DNA of 64,000 bases from Gnetum montanum (Eukaryota; Streptophyta; Gnetopsida; Gnetales; Gnetaceae), in the NCBI GenBank assembly GCA_015680685.1, contig MNCI01023883.1, positions 69,717 to 133,716 on the forward strand, given 5' to 3'. The translations under genes were made by a program, and so were the position numbers. A model generated the notes under the pieces. The model worked only from the letters and a program-made list of their open reading frames with translations. It had not been told where the DNA came from and did not search any database. Shown piece after piece: positions 1 to 11,700 of this stretch; positions within the stretch are counted from its first letter, which is position 1; every line of letters starts with the position of its first letter.

Positions 1-250
1 GCACATAAATTGAGAATGGTCATATCTTCAAAACCGTAAGTCCGATTTTTGATGAAATTAGTACTATTGGAATCGTCTCAAAAAGTACTTCACGTTAAAC
101 TAAAAATAACTTTACTTTAGTGAACCTAAAAATAATAAAATAAAAAAAAGTAAACGTTAGCTTTTTAAACAAAAAGTAAACATTAGCTTTTTCTTGTAAA
201 AAAAAAGTAGACGTTAACTTTTATTAATCGTGGTTTACTTCGATACCAAA
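1..250 (-). mobile_element. Internal leader of an older LTR retrotransposon, cut by window edge
   Basis: Read on the minus strand, this follows an LTR ending ATGTCACA (plus 251) after a two-base spacer. A primer-binding site like that for initiator tRNA-Met (TGGTATCG, plus 241-248) comes next, then AT-rich leader. Three imperfect copies of a motif like AAAGTAAACGTTAGCTTTT lie at about 147-225. No coding is visible. The element would continue to the left of the window. That this is the 5' end of a minus-strand LTR element is inferred from the LTR end, spacer and PBS order. Confidence 0.55.
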
Positions 251-360
251 TGTGACATCCCATTCCCAAATGTCATAAAAATACAAACGCCTAATTTATT
301 ATATTTATCATGAATAACATATCAAAAAGATTATAAACAGTCAACTAATGAATTAATTAG
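251..360 (-). repeat. 3' part of an older LTR, split by insertion
   Basis: Minus-strand LTR end, terminating in GGGATGTCACA at plus 251. It is interrupted after ATTAG (356-360) by the Ty3 element at 361-10135, and its other part resumes at 10141. The two outer ends (TGTAACGTC at 10538, GATGTCACA at 251) form an imperfect 9-bp terminal inverted repeat, as LTR ends should. Confidence 0.6.
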
Positions 361-1120
361 TGATGAACTGCGATATTGCATCCTGCCTCATCTTCTATAA
401 ATAAGAGGCAGCGCTCTTTGTTCCGAGACAATTAGATTTAGACCCTTAGCTAGATTTTTGCAGTTTTATTATTCCGGAGTTAGAATTATTTCTATGTGCC
501 CACAGTAGGAGTCATAGAGTGAATAGATCTTTATATGAGCAATTTGTATCTAAGCACAATTTTGTGTACGACAATAAAGATGAACTTTATGATAAACCTT
601 GCAGCATACAGATTAAGCTAATTAGTAATTAATGATTGTTTAATGCTTTCCTAGTTAATTAATATCTCTCTCAACCTTCAACCCCCTTAGTTAAATACAC
701 TCAGTATGATCGCTTTGAGCATGCATGTAGTGCTTGGTAACCTAGTAATGATTAGCTTTTGGTAATCCCAGTAGCATTGCACTAGTTCAGGATGTGTACG
801 GAAAGTGGGAATGGATACTGGTGTTAGGAACATTTAGAACTTAGTTATTGAATAGTTAATGTAAGTTAGCCACATAGTTCTCACTCCCTCTCCTTTATTA
901 GCAGAAGACATAAAAAATACAAAAGCTATAAAAATCATATACCTCAAGCTTACTTAACCATACAACTGTGACAATACAAGTAAGTTTGGGAAGACAACGA
1001 TTGATTGACCCTGAGTGTTCCATTAAGGCACATAAGCACTTGGTCCTTGGAGTTCGATCGGATCGTGCGTGAAACACTCGTATTCGTATGGTTGAGTGTA
1101 GGGTACCTCGCCACTCATCA
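361..1120 (+). repeat. 5' LTR of the Ty3 element
   Basis: Starts TGATGAACTG and ends CCACTCATCA. A TATA box (CTATAAATAAG) lies at about 394-405. Compared with the 3' LTR it is about 72 bp shorter, the difference being the array of GATATC palindromes upstream of the TATA box, of which only one degenerate copy (GCGATATTGC) is present here. Confidence 0.92.
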
Positions 1121-1121
1121 T

Positions 1122-1139
1122 TGGCACCGTTGCCAGGGA
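1122..1139 (+). other. Primer-binding site (tRNA-Asp type)
   Basis: TGGCACCGTTGCCAGGGA begins one base after the LTR end. It differs at two positions from the tRNA-Asp 3' end complement used by Athila-type elements (recalled). Confidence 0.85.
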
Positions 1140-1264
1140 CTTAGTTGTTTGTGCACTGCGTAGAACATAGGAAATCATTCATATCATTGGATTGTTAGAA
1201 CAAACCCTTAGGGTTAATCAAAGAAAGACAAGACAATAGTACATTGCACACCGAACAAAACAAG

Positions 1265-3200
1265 ATGTCTTCTTCTTCACATAAGAGCACTTCACCGCCT
1301 AGGACTAACGCAAGAGGTAGTCAACGACATAATACACATAACCAGGATCCACCAGTTCCTCAACAATTTCGTATGGCATATACTCATCCCGATGAGTATG
1401 TACCCAATTTCACCTTTATCTTCCACCAAAACAAACAACTGCGTTGGAGAGACTTGGAGGGTAACATAGTGTTGCCTCTAGACCGATCAGTTCCCAACAT
1501 GCTTCTTCATGCTCTCACAAAAATAGGCATGCCACTTTTATACGCAAAATACGTTGCACGCGATCATGACTGAAGAGACTATCATCCCACAGAAGCATAA
1601 CATCAAAGGGACTTACAACAGTAGAGATACCATACATCTTTGAAGGGTAAATGGCCCCATGACGCTTTGCACGTTTTGAGCGAAATTGAGGATGGTGAAC
1701 CTGCCTCAACAAGTTTCCCATGAAACAATGTTCCTCCTCCTGACATTGATCAGGGGGTAGTGTATCAGAACCTCCACTTCACTATTCACAACCCTAGTTC
1801 TAATACCCACGAATATGAAGTGTTCAATGAAGGAACACGAACACATGATAAGGGCAGACGTTCTGATCATGATCACGATCGAGGCCAAGACCACTGAAGA
1901 GAAGGTAGAAAACATCGTCATGATGATGGTTCTCCTTCTTCTTCACCTTCATTGTCATCTTCATCCTCTCCTTCAGTGTCTGGACATAGTCATAGGAAAA
2001 CCAATCGTGAGGATAAGGGAAAATGAAGTGAAATTCATTGATGAGACAGTCAAGAATGAGAACGAGGGCACTCTAAAGAATCAAGGCATAGAAGAAGGGA
2101 GAGTAGGGAACCACGTAGACACCATAGACGCTATGAACGAGATGATCACGAAGAACCCCTACTCTCAACTAGAAGCATGCTAGATATAACGGAGGCCATA
2201 AGAGTTCCAACAAGGCACCAAAAGGATAGTAGGATCAAGAGGTTAGACATGAACAACATCCCATGATTTGAAGGGGGATACAACGCTGATCCTCAAAATC
2301 ATATACAAGCGTTCCACGATGCATGTGCCTTGCAAAACATAGAAAACGAATGGCAAAAACTGAAGTTGTTCCCAAGACACTAGTTAAAGAAGCTGAAAGC
2401 TGGTACTAGTCCTTACAACTGGAATCCATTTGAAGGTGGAGTACAATGTTAGAACTCTTCAATGATAAGTACCAAACGTACTCCCGAGTGTCTAACCTAT
2501 GGAAGAAAATCCAAGGATGGAAGCAAGGAAATCATGAACCCTTGGATGCTGCCATGAGCCGCTATTACGCACTGTTACATCATTGCCCTGGCCATGGTTA
2601 TTCGCAGTGGGATCAACTAGGCCATCTTGTGGATGGACTTAGGCATGAAACAAGAAGAAGCCTTGGGACATATGCCCAAGGAAGGTTATCGGAGCTTAGG
2701 TTTCATCAAATTCATAGACTGCTAGAGCAAGTTGCCAAAGAAGAAGGTGATCTACGAAAGAGAGAAAGTGTGGAAGAATACAATCGAGATCCTTCCCTCT
2801 GAAAAAGAGGGGTGAGATTTTGTGAGGAGGAAGAAGAGTCACCACTCAAAGAGATGGTGAAAAGGAAAACTTTGCCTCTCCAAAAGTTAACATTAGAAGT
2901 ATCGGCAAAGGTAGACCAAATGTGGGACTCCCTGGATAGTAGGTTTGAAATTGTTCTTAAAATTGTAGAGGAGTCTAGGGAGAGAGGTAGTGACCGCAAA
3001 AAAAAAAAAGAGAAGTGGAAAATGCACGTAACAAGGGTAAGGGAAAAATGGCCATCGCATAAGAGGTTGTGGATTCAAACACGGACAATGATAGTGGATG
3101 TGAGATATGCCAATACGACCATCCTAAGTGATGTTGCCCAGTGATCTCACATCTACAAGAGTCTGGGGTGTATGCACTCAACCCACGACTAAATAAACGG
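1265..3200 (+). pseudogene. gag: gag of the Ty3 element, broken
   Basis: The first ATG after the leader is at 1265 and opens a 102-codon Ser/Arg-rich stretch ending at a TGA (1571-1573). The gag core resumes in other frames: a segment around 2250-2380 interrupted by a TGA after the proline at about 2261, then 2446-2802 with the Trp-rich, Cys-Pro-Gly-His-Gly block of plant Ty3 gag proteins, then a Lys/Glu-rich linker 2812-3070. A zinc knuckle (CEIC...DHP...CC) sits at about 3097-3140 with a TGA between its His and last Cys. Gag packages element RNA into virus-like particles. At least five breaks rule out function. Confidence 0.8.
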
Positions 3201-3335
3201 CAAGCACCCCGACGGTTACCTTATCCCTAAGGTAATCCAAGGCAATTCCACCAACCTTCAACATATTATCCAAGTGGAGCTCCACCACAACCCGTTGAGC
3301 AACATCAATAGTGGCAATACCCACAGTCATGGGGG

Positions 3336-4337
3336 ATGCCACCACTAAGGCAACAATACCCATACTGGCAACCTGACCCATATGGCTACTACGTGCAGCA
3401 TCCAATCTCTACATGTGACTCTGTTAGTCACATTACACCACAACATCACTACCAAGCCCGTGAGTATTATAGAACTCCTTCTCTTGGGGGAGATAACCCA
3501 AAAATATACCATCCTTCAAATCCATTCGTAGCTTTCACACCAATAGCTCCATTACCACCCGCTTTAGCAATGCAAGGGGAACTCCCTACTCAACCGCAAC
3601 AACGCAATGTCACAAGGGCTATAAATCCTCAACCCACTATTGGTTCTAATAACCGTATGAAGAAAAGACCTTTCTTCAGAACCAATAGTCCAACCAAGCC
3701 CTTACAACCACAAGTGATTGAACCTCTGAACGTCTCCCCATCAAATAAAGCTTCAGAGCTCTCTTTGAACCAAACACCGAGCTCAATGCATACAGTTATA
3801 TTAACACATGTCGTTACTAACTAGATCAAGGTTGGCCACCTTCCCAAGAAATTCTCTAATCCTAGAAGCCCTCTAATCTATCTCCAAATCATTGGGAATG
3901 AGCCATGTAAAGCTCTTCTGGATTCAGGTTCTAGAGTCAACTTAATATCGCAAGAAATGTACAAAGCTTGGAACCTACCTCCATTGAAGAAGAGCAATAT
4001 TCACCTAGAGCTGGCTAACCAGTCCATCACTATTCACTTGGGACTAGTGGAGGACATCGTCACCACTGTGTGTGGGTGGTCGTACCCAGCTGATTTCCTA
4101 GTGATACAAGTGAATAACGGTAAAGGGAACTTCCCAATCATAATGGGAAGGGCATGGCTAAGTACTATAGATGCATGCCTAGGAATCCGTGATCTTTCCC
4201 TGGAAATATCTAAGGAGAACACTTTTGGAAAGATCGAGAAGAAGAAGGTTCCATGCATTGCATATAGTGATACAAGGTGCAATTACATGCAGAGATCATG
4301 GGTTGTGCAAAGTTTAGTATTGTTTGCATGCAACTAG
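3336..4337 (+). pseudogene. gag C-terminal linker and aspartic protease of the Ty3 element
   Basis: A Pro/Gln-rich linker (3336-3824) ends at TAG, followed in another frame by the protease. The active-site motif LLDSGSRVNLI is read at about 3912-3947 (Asp-Ser-Gly at 3921-3929), and a later ...FPIIMGRAWLST segment at about 4131-4165 fits the C-terminal part of retroelement proteases. The reading frame runs to 4337. The enzyme would cut the Gag-Pol polyprotein; the catalytic triad is preserved although the flanking ORF is not continuous. Confidence 0.75.
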
Positions 4338-4553
4338 TGTGCACAAGACATTAACATACAAAAGTGCCTGTATGCAGCAGCCACACGACAAGAGGATGCC
4401 CAATGGCTGATAGCTAATCAAGAGAGCAACTCACTCATGCACATGAAACTAACTAAGGAAATAACTTACACTTACATTGAAAGCATAAATGCACTAGAGT
4501 AAGTCCGCTGCCAACTTCCAAGCCTTAACCTTGAAAACATCAACTGGGGAAAG

Positions 4554-5650
4554 TTGGAAATTTCTAAAAAATTCAAACAAGAGCCCCTAGAATTAAAACC
4601 ATTACCCATCGATCTGGAATATATGATTCTTGAAAATGGAAAATCGGTAATCATCAACACAAGACTTGTTTCCAAACAAAAAGGAAGACTGCTGAAAGTA
4701 ATAAACAAGTGGTCAAAAGCCTTTGCTTGGTCATATCCCGAATTAACTGGAATAGATCCTAGGATATGCCAACATAGGATTTACATTGATCCCTCCATGA
4801 AACCTTGAAAAGAACCTCAGAGGTGATTGAACCCAAAATTGAAGCAAGTAGTAAAAGAAGAAATAGAACAGCTTCTTAAGGCTAGGTTCATATATCCCAT
4901 TGTTGATAGCGAATGGGTTAGCCCTCTGGTACTCGTGCCTAAAAAGGGAGGCAAATGGAGGGTGTGCATAGATTTTAGGCTATTGAACATGGCAACATTT
5001 AAGGATCACTTTCCGTTGCCATTCGTTGACTAATTCTTAGACACCATAGCAGGGCATCGCTATTACAGTTTTCAGGATGGCTATAGTGGATACAACCAAA
5101 TACAGATAGCCCTAGAAAACCAAGCCAAGACAATGTTCATCAGTCCTTGGGGAACATTTGCGTATAAACAAATGTTGTTTTGCTTGTGTAATGCTCCTGC
5201 CACATTTCAACGCCTAGTTCTAAGCATATTCCAACAATAGATAGGGAATGGAGTGGAAGTCTTTATGTACGACTTCTCCACCTATGGAACAAGTTTTGAT
5301 TAAGCCTTGGACTGATTAGAGCAAGTGCTGAAAAGATGCGTAGAAACCAATCTAAGGCTCAACTGGCAGAAAAGCCATTTAATGGTCCAAGAAGGCATAG
5401 TACTTGGACATAAGGTTTCACATGCAGGAATAGAGGTAGACCTAGATAAAATTAGGGTCATCCAAGGAATCACCTGTCAACCGAAAACTTTCAAAGACAT
5501 TCTGTCATTCCTTGGACACACTAGCTACTACAGGAGATTCATTGAAAACTTCTCCAAGATTGCCAAACCGTTGGTAGAGCTAACAAAGAAGAACGTACCT
5601 TTTGAGTGGACCAGGGAATGTGAACGAGCATTCCAAACCCTGAAATAAAA
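4554..5650 (+). pseudogene. Reverse transcriptase of the Ty3 element, broken
   Basis: The N-terminal part (4554-4808) has the KWSKAFAWSYPELTGI block typical of Ty3 RT entry, followed by TGA. 4827-5033 contains YPIVDSEWVSPLVLVPKKGG and WRVCIDFRLLN, the fingers/palm start. The catalytic region near 5262-5273 reads FMYD where the family has F-M-D-D: the first metal-binding Asp is replaced by Tyr. Stops follow at about 5301 and 5313. 5325-5648 holds the thumb/connection with FLGHTSYYRRFI. The loss of the Asp and several stops make it inactive. Confidence 0.88.
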
Positions 5651-6091
5651 GCTAGTAGAAACTCTCATTCTGCAAGCTCCTGACTAGTCCAGACCATTCT
5701 ACATCATGACTAACATGTCCAATTATGCCTTAGGAGCCATACTTACACAGTTAGATAACCAAAAACTCCCTTACTACATCCACTGTGCAAGTAGAAGTAT
5801 CGTCGGTGCACAACTACAGAAAAAGAATTAATGGTTGTAGTGTTTGCACTGGATAAGCTTAGGCACTATGTGTTAGGTTACAAAGTGTTCATCCACATAG
5901 ATCATAGTGCAATCCAATTCCTCATGAATAAGCCAACGGTTAGCCCTCATATTATACGATGGCTGGTAATCCTACAGAAGTTCGATCTAATGATGATTGA
6001 TCAGAAAGGCACTAAGAACATAGTTGTAGATCATTTATCTCGGTTGCACTGGGATAGCAAAGGGGATGAATATGTAATGTCTAATCATTGA
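5651..6091 (+). pseudogene. RNase H of the Ty3 element, broken
   Basis: After a stop at 5646-5648 the RNase H fold continues: a tether with MTNMSNYALGAIL at about 5707-5745, then 5831-6091 with ALDKLRHYVLGYKVFIHIDHSAIQFL and a C-terminal VVDHLSRL block. These are the usual Ty3 RNase H landmarks (the His-Ser-Ala near the third acidic residue and the terminal Asp-His-Leu-Ser-Arg). It would degrade template RNA. Frames are interrupted at 5685 and about 5830. Confidence 0.82.
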
Positions 6092-6113
6092 TGAAGCCCT
6101 CTTTGCTAGTGTA

Positions 6114-7370
6114 GTGAATAACCAACTACCCACGGAGATGAACTGGTATAGTAGCATTCTCACCTATCTCCTTACTCAACAAACACCACAAGAGCTAGAC
6201 CTTAGGAAGAAACAACAGTTTCTTCACAGAGCCAAGTACTTCATGGAGATCAATGGACAACTTTACAAAGTGTGTCCTAATGGCTTGGTTCGATGGTGTG
6301 TGCCCGAGGTAGACCAACTGAGAGTTCTCCAAGATGCTCATGAGGGCCCTTGTGGGGGTCACTATGCAGGGAGACAAATGGCTATTAAGATCTTGCTTGC
6401 AGAAATATTACTAGCCAACATTATTTCGAGATGCCCATCAATTTGTCTAATCCTGTGAGCACGGTCAACGTGATGGGGGAATGATTGCTAAAATGGAGGA
6501 TCTACAACAATGGATTCAACCGTTAGAACCCTTCGACATTTAGGGAATAGACTTTATGGGGCCCATTACACCAATGTCCAATGGAAAAGCTTACATTGTA
6601 GTTGCCATAGACTATTTAACAAAATGGGCTGAAGCAGCTGCTGTTAAAGACTACACATCATCTACAGCTACATGATTTGTGCAACAACAAATCGTAAATA
6701 GGTTTGGTGTGCCACATGCACTTATTTCAGATAATGTAACACACTTCACAAGTGCAACTTTTTGAAAGTTAATGCAACGCTTAGGGGTTGAACATAAATT
6801 GACTACACCTTATCATCCCCAAGCTAACAGACAAGCTGAGGTCACCAATAGGGATATCACTAAAATATTGGCTAGGACAATTAGCAAGTATAGGCGAGAT
6901 TGGAGCACTAAACTAAATAATGCTCTTTGGGCATACCGCTCCACCTGGAAACTCCCTATAGGCTACTCTCCCTATGAGTTAGTGTACAAAAAGCTTCCAA
7001 CACTTTTGATTCAAACCAAGTTTTGTACACTATCAACGACTTGTGACCTCCACCTCAATCTTGATCTAGCATAAAAACAAAGGTTGACAACTCTAAATGT
7101 GCTAGACGAAAACCGATTAGCTACCCTGTCATCAAATGAGTTGCATAAGGCATATAACAAGCAACGTCATGACTTGAAGATTCAAAAGGTTAAGTATCAA
7201 CTAGGAGATAAGGTTCTCTACTGAAACCCCACACATGTGCCACAATGCACAAAATTTCAAACACTATGGGAAGGACCTTACATTATTCATGCAACCTTTC
7301 CTTCAGGGGCCATGACCATATACAAACCTGAGAGCCTTGATAAGAGATTGTTAGTCAATGTGCAATAGAC
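6114..7370 (+). pseudogene. Integrase of the Ty3 element, broken
   Basis: 6114-6458 carries the HHCC-like N-terminal zone (AHEGPCGGHYAGRQMAIKIL), but the distal Cys pair is damaged and a TAA falls within it. The catalytic core follows in another frame: AIDYLTKWAEA (first Asp, about 6608), ISDNVTHF (second Asp, about 6728, with Val where Gly is usual) and QAEVTNRDI (Glu, about 6835). 6772-7074 is open and ends in the YSPYELVY block; C-terminal remnants run on to about 7370. The three acidic residues survive, but at least three in-frame stops break the protein. Confidence 0.85.
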
Positions 7371-7379
7371 CAAACCCTT

Positions 7380-9068
7380 CCATGAATTTAGAATGGTCAG
7401 TGCAAATAATACCTTTGAGAAGGGACGACCTTGCTCACTATTTCGGATCTCCTCCTTCCAACTCAGTCATGGGGGAGACGACCACCTCTGCTAACCATTT
7501 GAGGCCCTTAGTTCCTTTTTAAATTTTTGTTTTACAAATTTCTTTAATTTTTCTTGTTTTTGTTTTGCAACATCATTTATACTTCCTCATTTCTTTGTGT
7601 CACTGTTTGTTTTGCTTTTTGTTTTTGTTTTTATTTTTGTTTTTGTTCTTGTTTGTTGTTTTATTAGATTCGTCACCTAATAAGTGCTCATGATGTATGA
7701 ACTATATTTTATTGATTGCTAATGTTTGGTTTTTACCTTTGAGTTATAATGTTGATACTAAGGTATGGTTCTTTCGATATAACAGGCAATGAGTCCACGT
7801 CATCTATGCATCTATGAATTTCTATGGTCTCTCTTGGCTTGGAACTGTATAGTCCCTTTCTTTAATAATAAAACTATTAACGAATTGGTGACTGGGCATT
7901 TCTCAAACTAAGGAAGGACTCAAGGATTGAAAAGGGTGTGACTTCAAAGGAATTTGATGCAATTGTGCTGGCTATTCTCTTGGGCACTTGGATGTTTTCT
8001 TCTTGAGTTTTCTTACATTCTGACATTGCTCCATTATTGGGAAGCTGAGCCAATAAAAACAAGTCTTTGCATGGTGTGGTTCTCACAAAAAAAAAAAAAA
8101 AAAAGCACAGTGAGAATTCAAAGCACACCCCTTAGACAAAATAACCATCTGGGCTACAAGCACTGGTTATGGAACTAAACAGACATGTTCTCTCTAACTA
8201 AGGCCCTTTCTCGCTTCCTACTTCTCCCTTTCTTATTTTCCTCGGAATGGTGTTGACTCTTTGGCAGAAGCATTCTTGTTACTTCAAGTGGATGGATTGG
8301 CCAAATGTATTAATGCGAAGTCATTGGATGTGGATTGTTTGAGGCTGGATTTGGAATGAGATCTACTCAGGCACATTAACCATAAGTACACAAGGGGCTG
8401 TACACCACCTTGTTCTTGGGACTCCATTCCATTCTCTTCTCCCCATCATTTTTTCTCCATTTTCCACCTCATTGCCGATTGTATCAGTAATCTATATTTT
8501 GGTTGATGCATTGTTTTCTCTTTGGTAACTTCTTGTGGTTAAGTCTTTAACTCTTGCTTCTAAATGACATTCCCAGAGCCTACGGACTCTTTGAATGTGG
8601 GTTTGTGAGGGCATAAAGGGTATGAGCCTGCTTTGGGGAGGACCCACTGGCATTCCTATTTGGTGCATTAGTTAACTTCTTCCCCTTAAACATTTCCGCA
8701 ATCAACATTCTTTGTTATTTCATTCTCATCTCTGACATCCATTTTATCGACATTGTCGTTGTTTTTTTTTTCTGCATCTTTCTTATTCCTTATCTTTTAT
8801 CTCTAGAATTCGTATTGGCCATATCACAACTCAACCAATGGATCTTACACCGAGGCAATGTATCAACTGTATTGTGATTTACTTATCCTTGCTCATATGT
8901 GACTGTGTTGTGTGTGCAGATGGCAATCATATAGCAATGGGCTGGACCTGGAGGAAATACTTAGGATGGATTGGTGCTAGAACGATTGTGTAAGGAACAA
9001 GATTGATGGTGCAGCTATGGATGGACAATGGAAGGCGTAATCTTGGCGTCAGCAGCAACACGTCTTCT

Positions 9069-9108
<40 letters not shown>

Positions 9109-9303
9109 NAATAAGGCTAGATGTCAATTGTGTATAGTGTTCACTCTTGTAGTCATGAACACTAATGTTGCCATGTATTGTAATGTTGATCTGTTCACAT
9201 GTAATCCCATTCACCATTAGTTGTCATTCAAGTCAATAATCCCATACCTTCCCAATATTTTATAAGGAACTTGAGGATGAGTTTTCATTTAGTCATGAGG
9301 GTA
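7380..9303 (+). other. Long non-coding internal segment of the Ty3 element
   Basis: About 1.9 kb between integrase and the 3' LTR. I see T-rich stretches (7510-7670), an A17-18 tract near 8088, a CT microsatellite ending in an N (9109), and no ORF with a recognisable family. A weak purine run (GAGGGTA) precedes the 3' LTR. In Athila-type elements this position often holds an env-like gene; none can be recognised here. Confidence 0.6.
9067..9109. repeat. (CT)n microsatellite ending at an N
   Basis: About 18-20 CT units, followed by a single N at 9109, a probable contig join or unresolved repeat length. Confidence 0.95.
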
Positions 9304-10135
9304 TGATGAACCATGATATCGCGTACATGATATCGCATAATTGATATCATGCACCCGATATCACATCCACCACGTGATATCACATACGCAATATCGTGTC
9401 CTGCCTCGTCTTCTATAAATAAGAGGTGGCACCCTTGGTTCCGAGACAATTAGATTTAGACCCTTAGCTAGATTCTTGCAGTTTTGTCATTCCAGAGTTA
9501 GAATTATCTCTGTGTGTCCACAATAGAATTCATAGAGTGAACATATCTTTATTCGAGCAATTTGTACCTGAGCACAATTTTGTGTACGAAAATAAGGACA
9601 AACTTTATGATAAACCTTGCAACATACAGATTAAGCTAATTAGTAATTAATGATTGTTTAATGCTTTTCTAGTTAATTAATATCTCTCTCAACCTTCAAC
9701 CCTCTTAGTTAAATAAACTCAATACGACCGCTTCGAGCATGCATGTAGCACTTGGTAACCCAGTAATGATTAGCATTTGGTAATCCTAGCAGCGTTGCAC
9801 TGGTTCCATATGTGTACAGCAAGTGGGAATGAATACTGGTGTTAGGAACATTTAGAAGTTAATGAATAGTTAATGTAAGTTAGCCACATAGTTCTCTCTT
9901 ACTCTCCTTTATTAGCAGAAGACATAAAAAATACAAAAGCTATAAAAATCATATACCTCAAGCTTACTTAACCATACAACCATGACAATACAAGTAAGTT
10001 TGGGAAGACAACGATTGATTAACCCTGAGTGTTCCATTAAGGCACATAAGCACTTGATCCTTGGAGTTCGACCGAATTGTGCATGAAACACTCGTATTCG
10101 TATGGTTGAGTGTAGGGGTACCTTGCCACTCATCA
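9304..10135 (+). repeat. 3' LTR of the Ty3 element, with GATATC palindrome array
   Basis: Starts TGATGAACCATGATATCGCG and ends CCACTCATCA, followed by the target duplication ATTAG. Between about 9315 and 9405 it carries six GATATC-like palindromes (GATATCGC or GATATCA forms), just upstream of the TATA box (CTATAAATAAG, about 9412-9423). The 5' LTR lacks most of this array. Confidence 0.92.
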
Positions 10136-10140
10136 ATTAG

Positions 10141-10538
10141 CAAATAAATAATTGATACTAAAGAATTAAGCAAGAAAAGAAAAATGGAAAAATTGTATTA
10201 ATGGAAGAGAGTATTGTAATGCCCTTTTGGGTTGTCTTCCTATGCCACTTAAGCCTTAGAGACAATTCGACACTACCACCACGGTTAGGCTATCCTGCCA
10301 AAGGGGTGAGCAGTCCCTTTTTGTCCCGCTTCACTTGGCTCCCATTACTCACCTCTCCAAGCTTCGCAACTCTATGTCGGCATGACCTCTAACCCTGGCC
10401 TTAAATAGCATAGGTCAAACCCTTTCCCAAGGGATACATGAATAGTCATAACTCCTCATAACAATGTACCCCTTCATTAGAAGGTTAATTACATTGTTTG
10501 CAGTTGTTTCCACCCTTAACAAGGGACAAGACGTTACA
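10141..10538 (-). repeat. 5' part of the older LTR, split by insertion
   Basis: Minus-strand LTR beginning TGTAACGTC at plus 10538. A TATA-like CTATTTAAGG is read on the minus strand near plus 10403-10412, and it is more GC-rich than its surroundings. Joined across the Ty3 element, the two parts make an LTR of about 508 bp. The coordinate 10538 is inferred from the terminal inverted repeat with 251. Confidence 0.55.
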
Positions 10539-10796
10539 AGGAGTTTACTTGCACCTTTAGAATTAAAGAGATTAGTAAAAAGTTGAGAACTTATTGAAGA
10601 AGATTTCAGTTGTGCCTACTCAAAACTACCATTATTTACCTTTAACAAAAATTGTTTCTTTTCCTCACGAACAAATTTTTTTATTGAGAATAGGATAGAT
10701 GCCAATAACATGGCCTTCATGATGATAATAGCTACAATATCCACACAAATTATAATATGTTAGTACATATTGACCCTAACAGTCAAGGAAAAATAT

Positions 10797-11700
10797 ATGA
10801 ATGCAGCACATAGTAGATGGACTTTTGAAAGACGACATAAGGAGCTTGAACAAATTTTGCTTATAACAGCTAAGCAAGTTATGCATTGGTAACAACAAAA
10901 TACTTAGAAGACCTAGTTTGATGAAGATTGCATGCAAGCTAGGTAGAATATTAAGAATGCAAATGAGAGTCATAGACAAAATTTAGTTAAGGCATATAAA
11001 TTCTTGATTAGAACCAAAAGAAGAAAATTTATCAAGAAACAAAAACAATATTTTGCTTACGCCCTTAAAAAGAAACCTAAATAGTTTTAACAATGTTTTC
11101 ATCATAAAGCTTTTTTATCATTTAATTTTTTTTTCAAAATATTTGCTCATTTTATAGTAAGTTATTTACATGACAAGATAATTCTAAAACTATTGTACAA
11201 CAAGCACCTTTCCAATTTACTCTTGAGGAAGTTACAAAGAGTATTAAAAAGCTAGCATCTGGCAAAATTGTAAACTCAAGTGGTTTATATGAAGAATTAT
11301 TAAAGTGGGTAAGATCTTGTATTCATAGAGAAATTTGACATAAATTAAATTTAGCAATGGAGCAATTAAATCAACATTGGAAAACTAGTTAAACTATCTT
11401 ATTATATAAAAAGGGGGATAAAAATAATTTGAACAATTATCAAATGATTATTGTGAGTAATATTTTTGCTAAGTTGTTGGGCACTTTGCTAGAAAAGAGA
11501 CGCAATTCTTGGGCTAAAGGTGACCAAGTTAAGACAAGATGTCAAGAAAGTTTTAGATAAAATCACTCTACTATTCATCAATTAGTTACTCTTAGACACT
11601 ACATGGAATTCGCAAAAATGTCTAATAAAAAAATTTTATTTATTTTATTGATTATGCAAAAGCATATGATTTAGTGATTATTTTAGTGATCTTAAAGGAT
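10797..11700 (+). pseudogene. LINE (non-LTR retrotransposon) ORF2 remnant
   Basis: The frame from 10799 reads MNAAHSRWTFERRHKELEQI, then a damaged FDEDCMQAR and ...YKFLIRTKRRKFIKKQKQYFAYALKKKPK, the Lys-rich link between endonuclease and RT in plant LINEs. From about 11203 the RT begins (QFTLEEVTKSIKKLASGK), then LLYKKGDKNNLNNY at about 11400-11440 and FIDYAKAYD (RT motif A) at about 11641-11670. Several stops and a frameshift break it, and no RT motif YADD is found downstream. It is a 5'- and 3'-truncated fossil. Confidence 0.82.

Larger units (their letters stand above)
361..10135 (+). mobile_element. Full-length degenerate Ty3/gypsy (Athila-like) retrotransposon
   Basis: A complete LTR element of 9775 bp with 5' LTR 361-1120, 3' LTR 9304-10135, both TG...CA, flanked by the 5-bp target duplication ATTAG (356-360 and 10136-10140). 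The PBS (1122-1139) matches the tRNA-Asp type used by Athila/Tat elements. Domain order is gag, protease, RT, RNase H, integrase, as in Ty3/gypsy. All coding parts are broken by stops and frameshifts and the LTRs differ at roughly 5-10% of positions by eye, so the insertion is old and dead. About 1.9 kb without recognisable coding separates integrase from the 3' LTR; Athila elements often carry an env-like ORF there. Confidence 0.92.

Noticed and set aside
9912-10173. Minus-strand open frames in the 3' LTR
   Set aside because: They lie wholly in the LTR, overlap each other and match no family; the 5' LTR has stops in the same frames.
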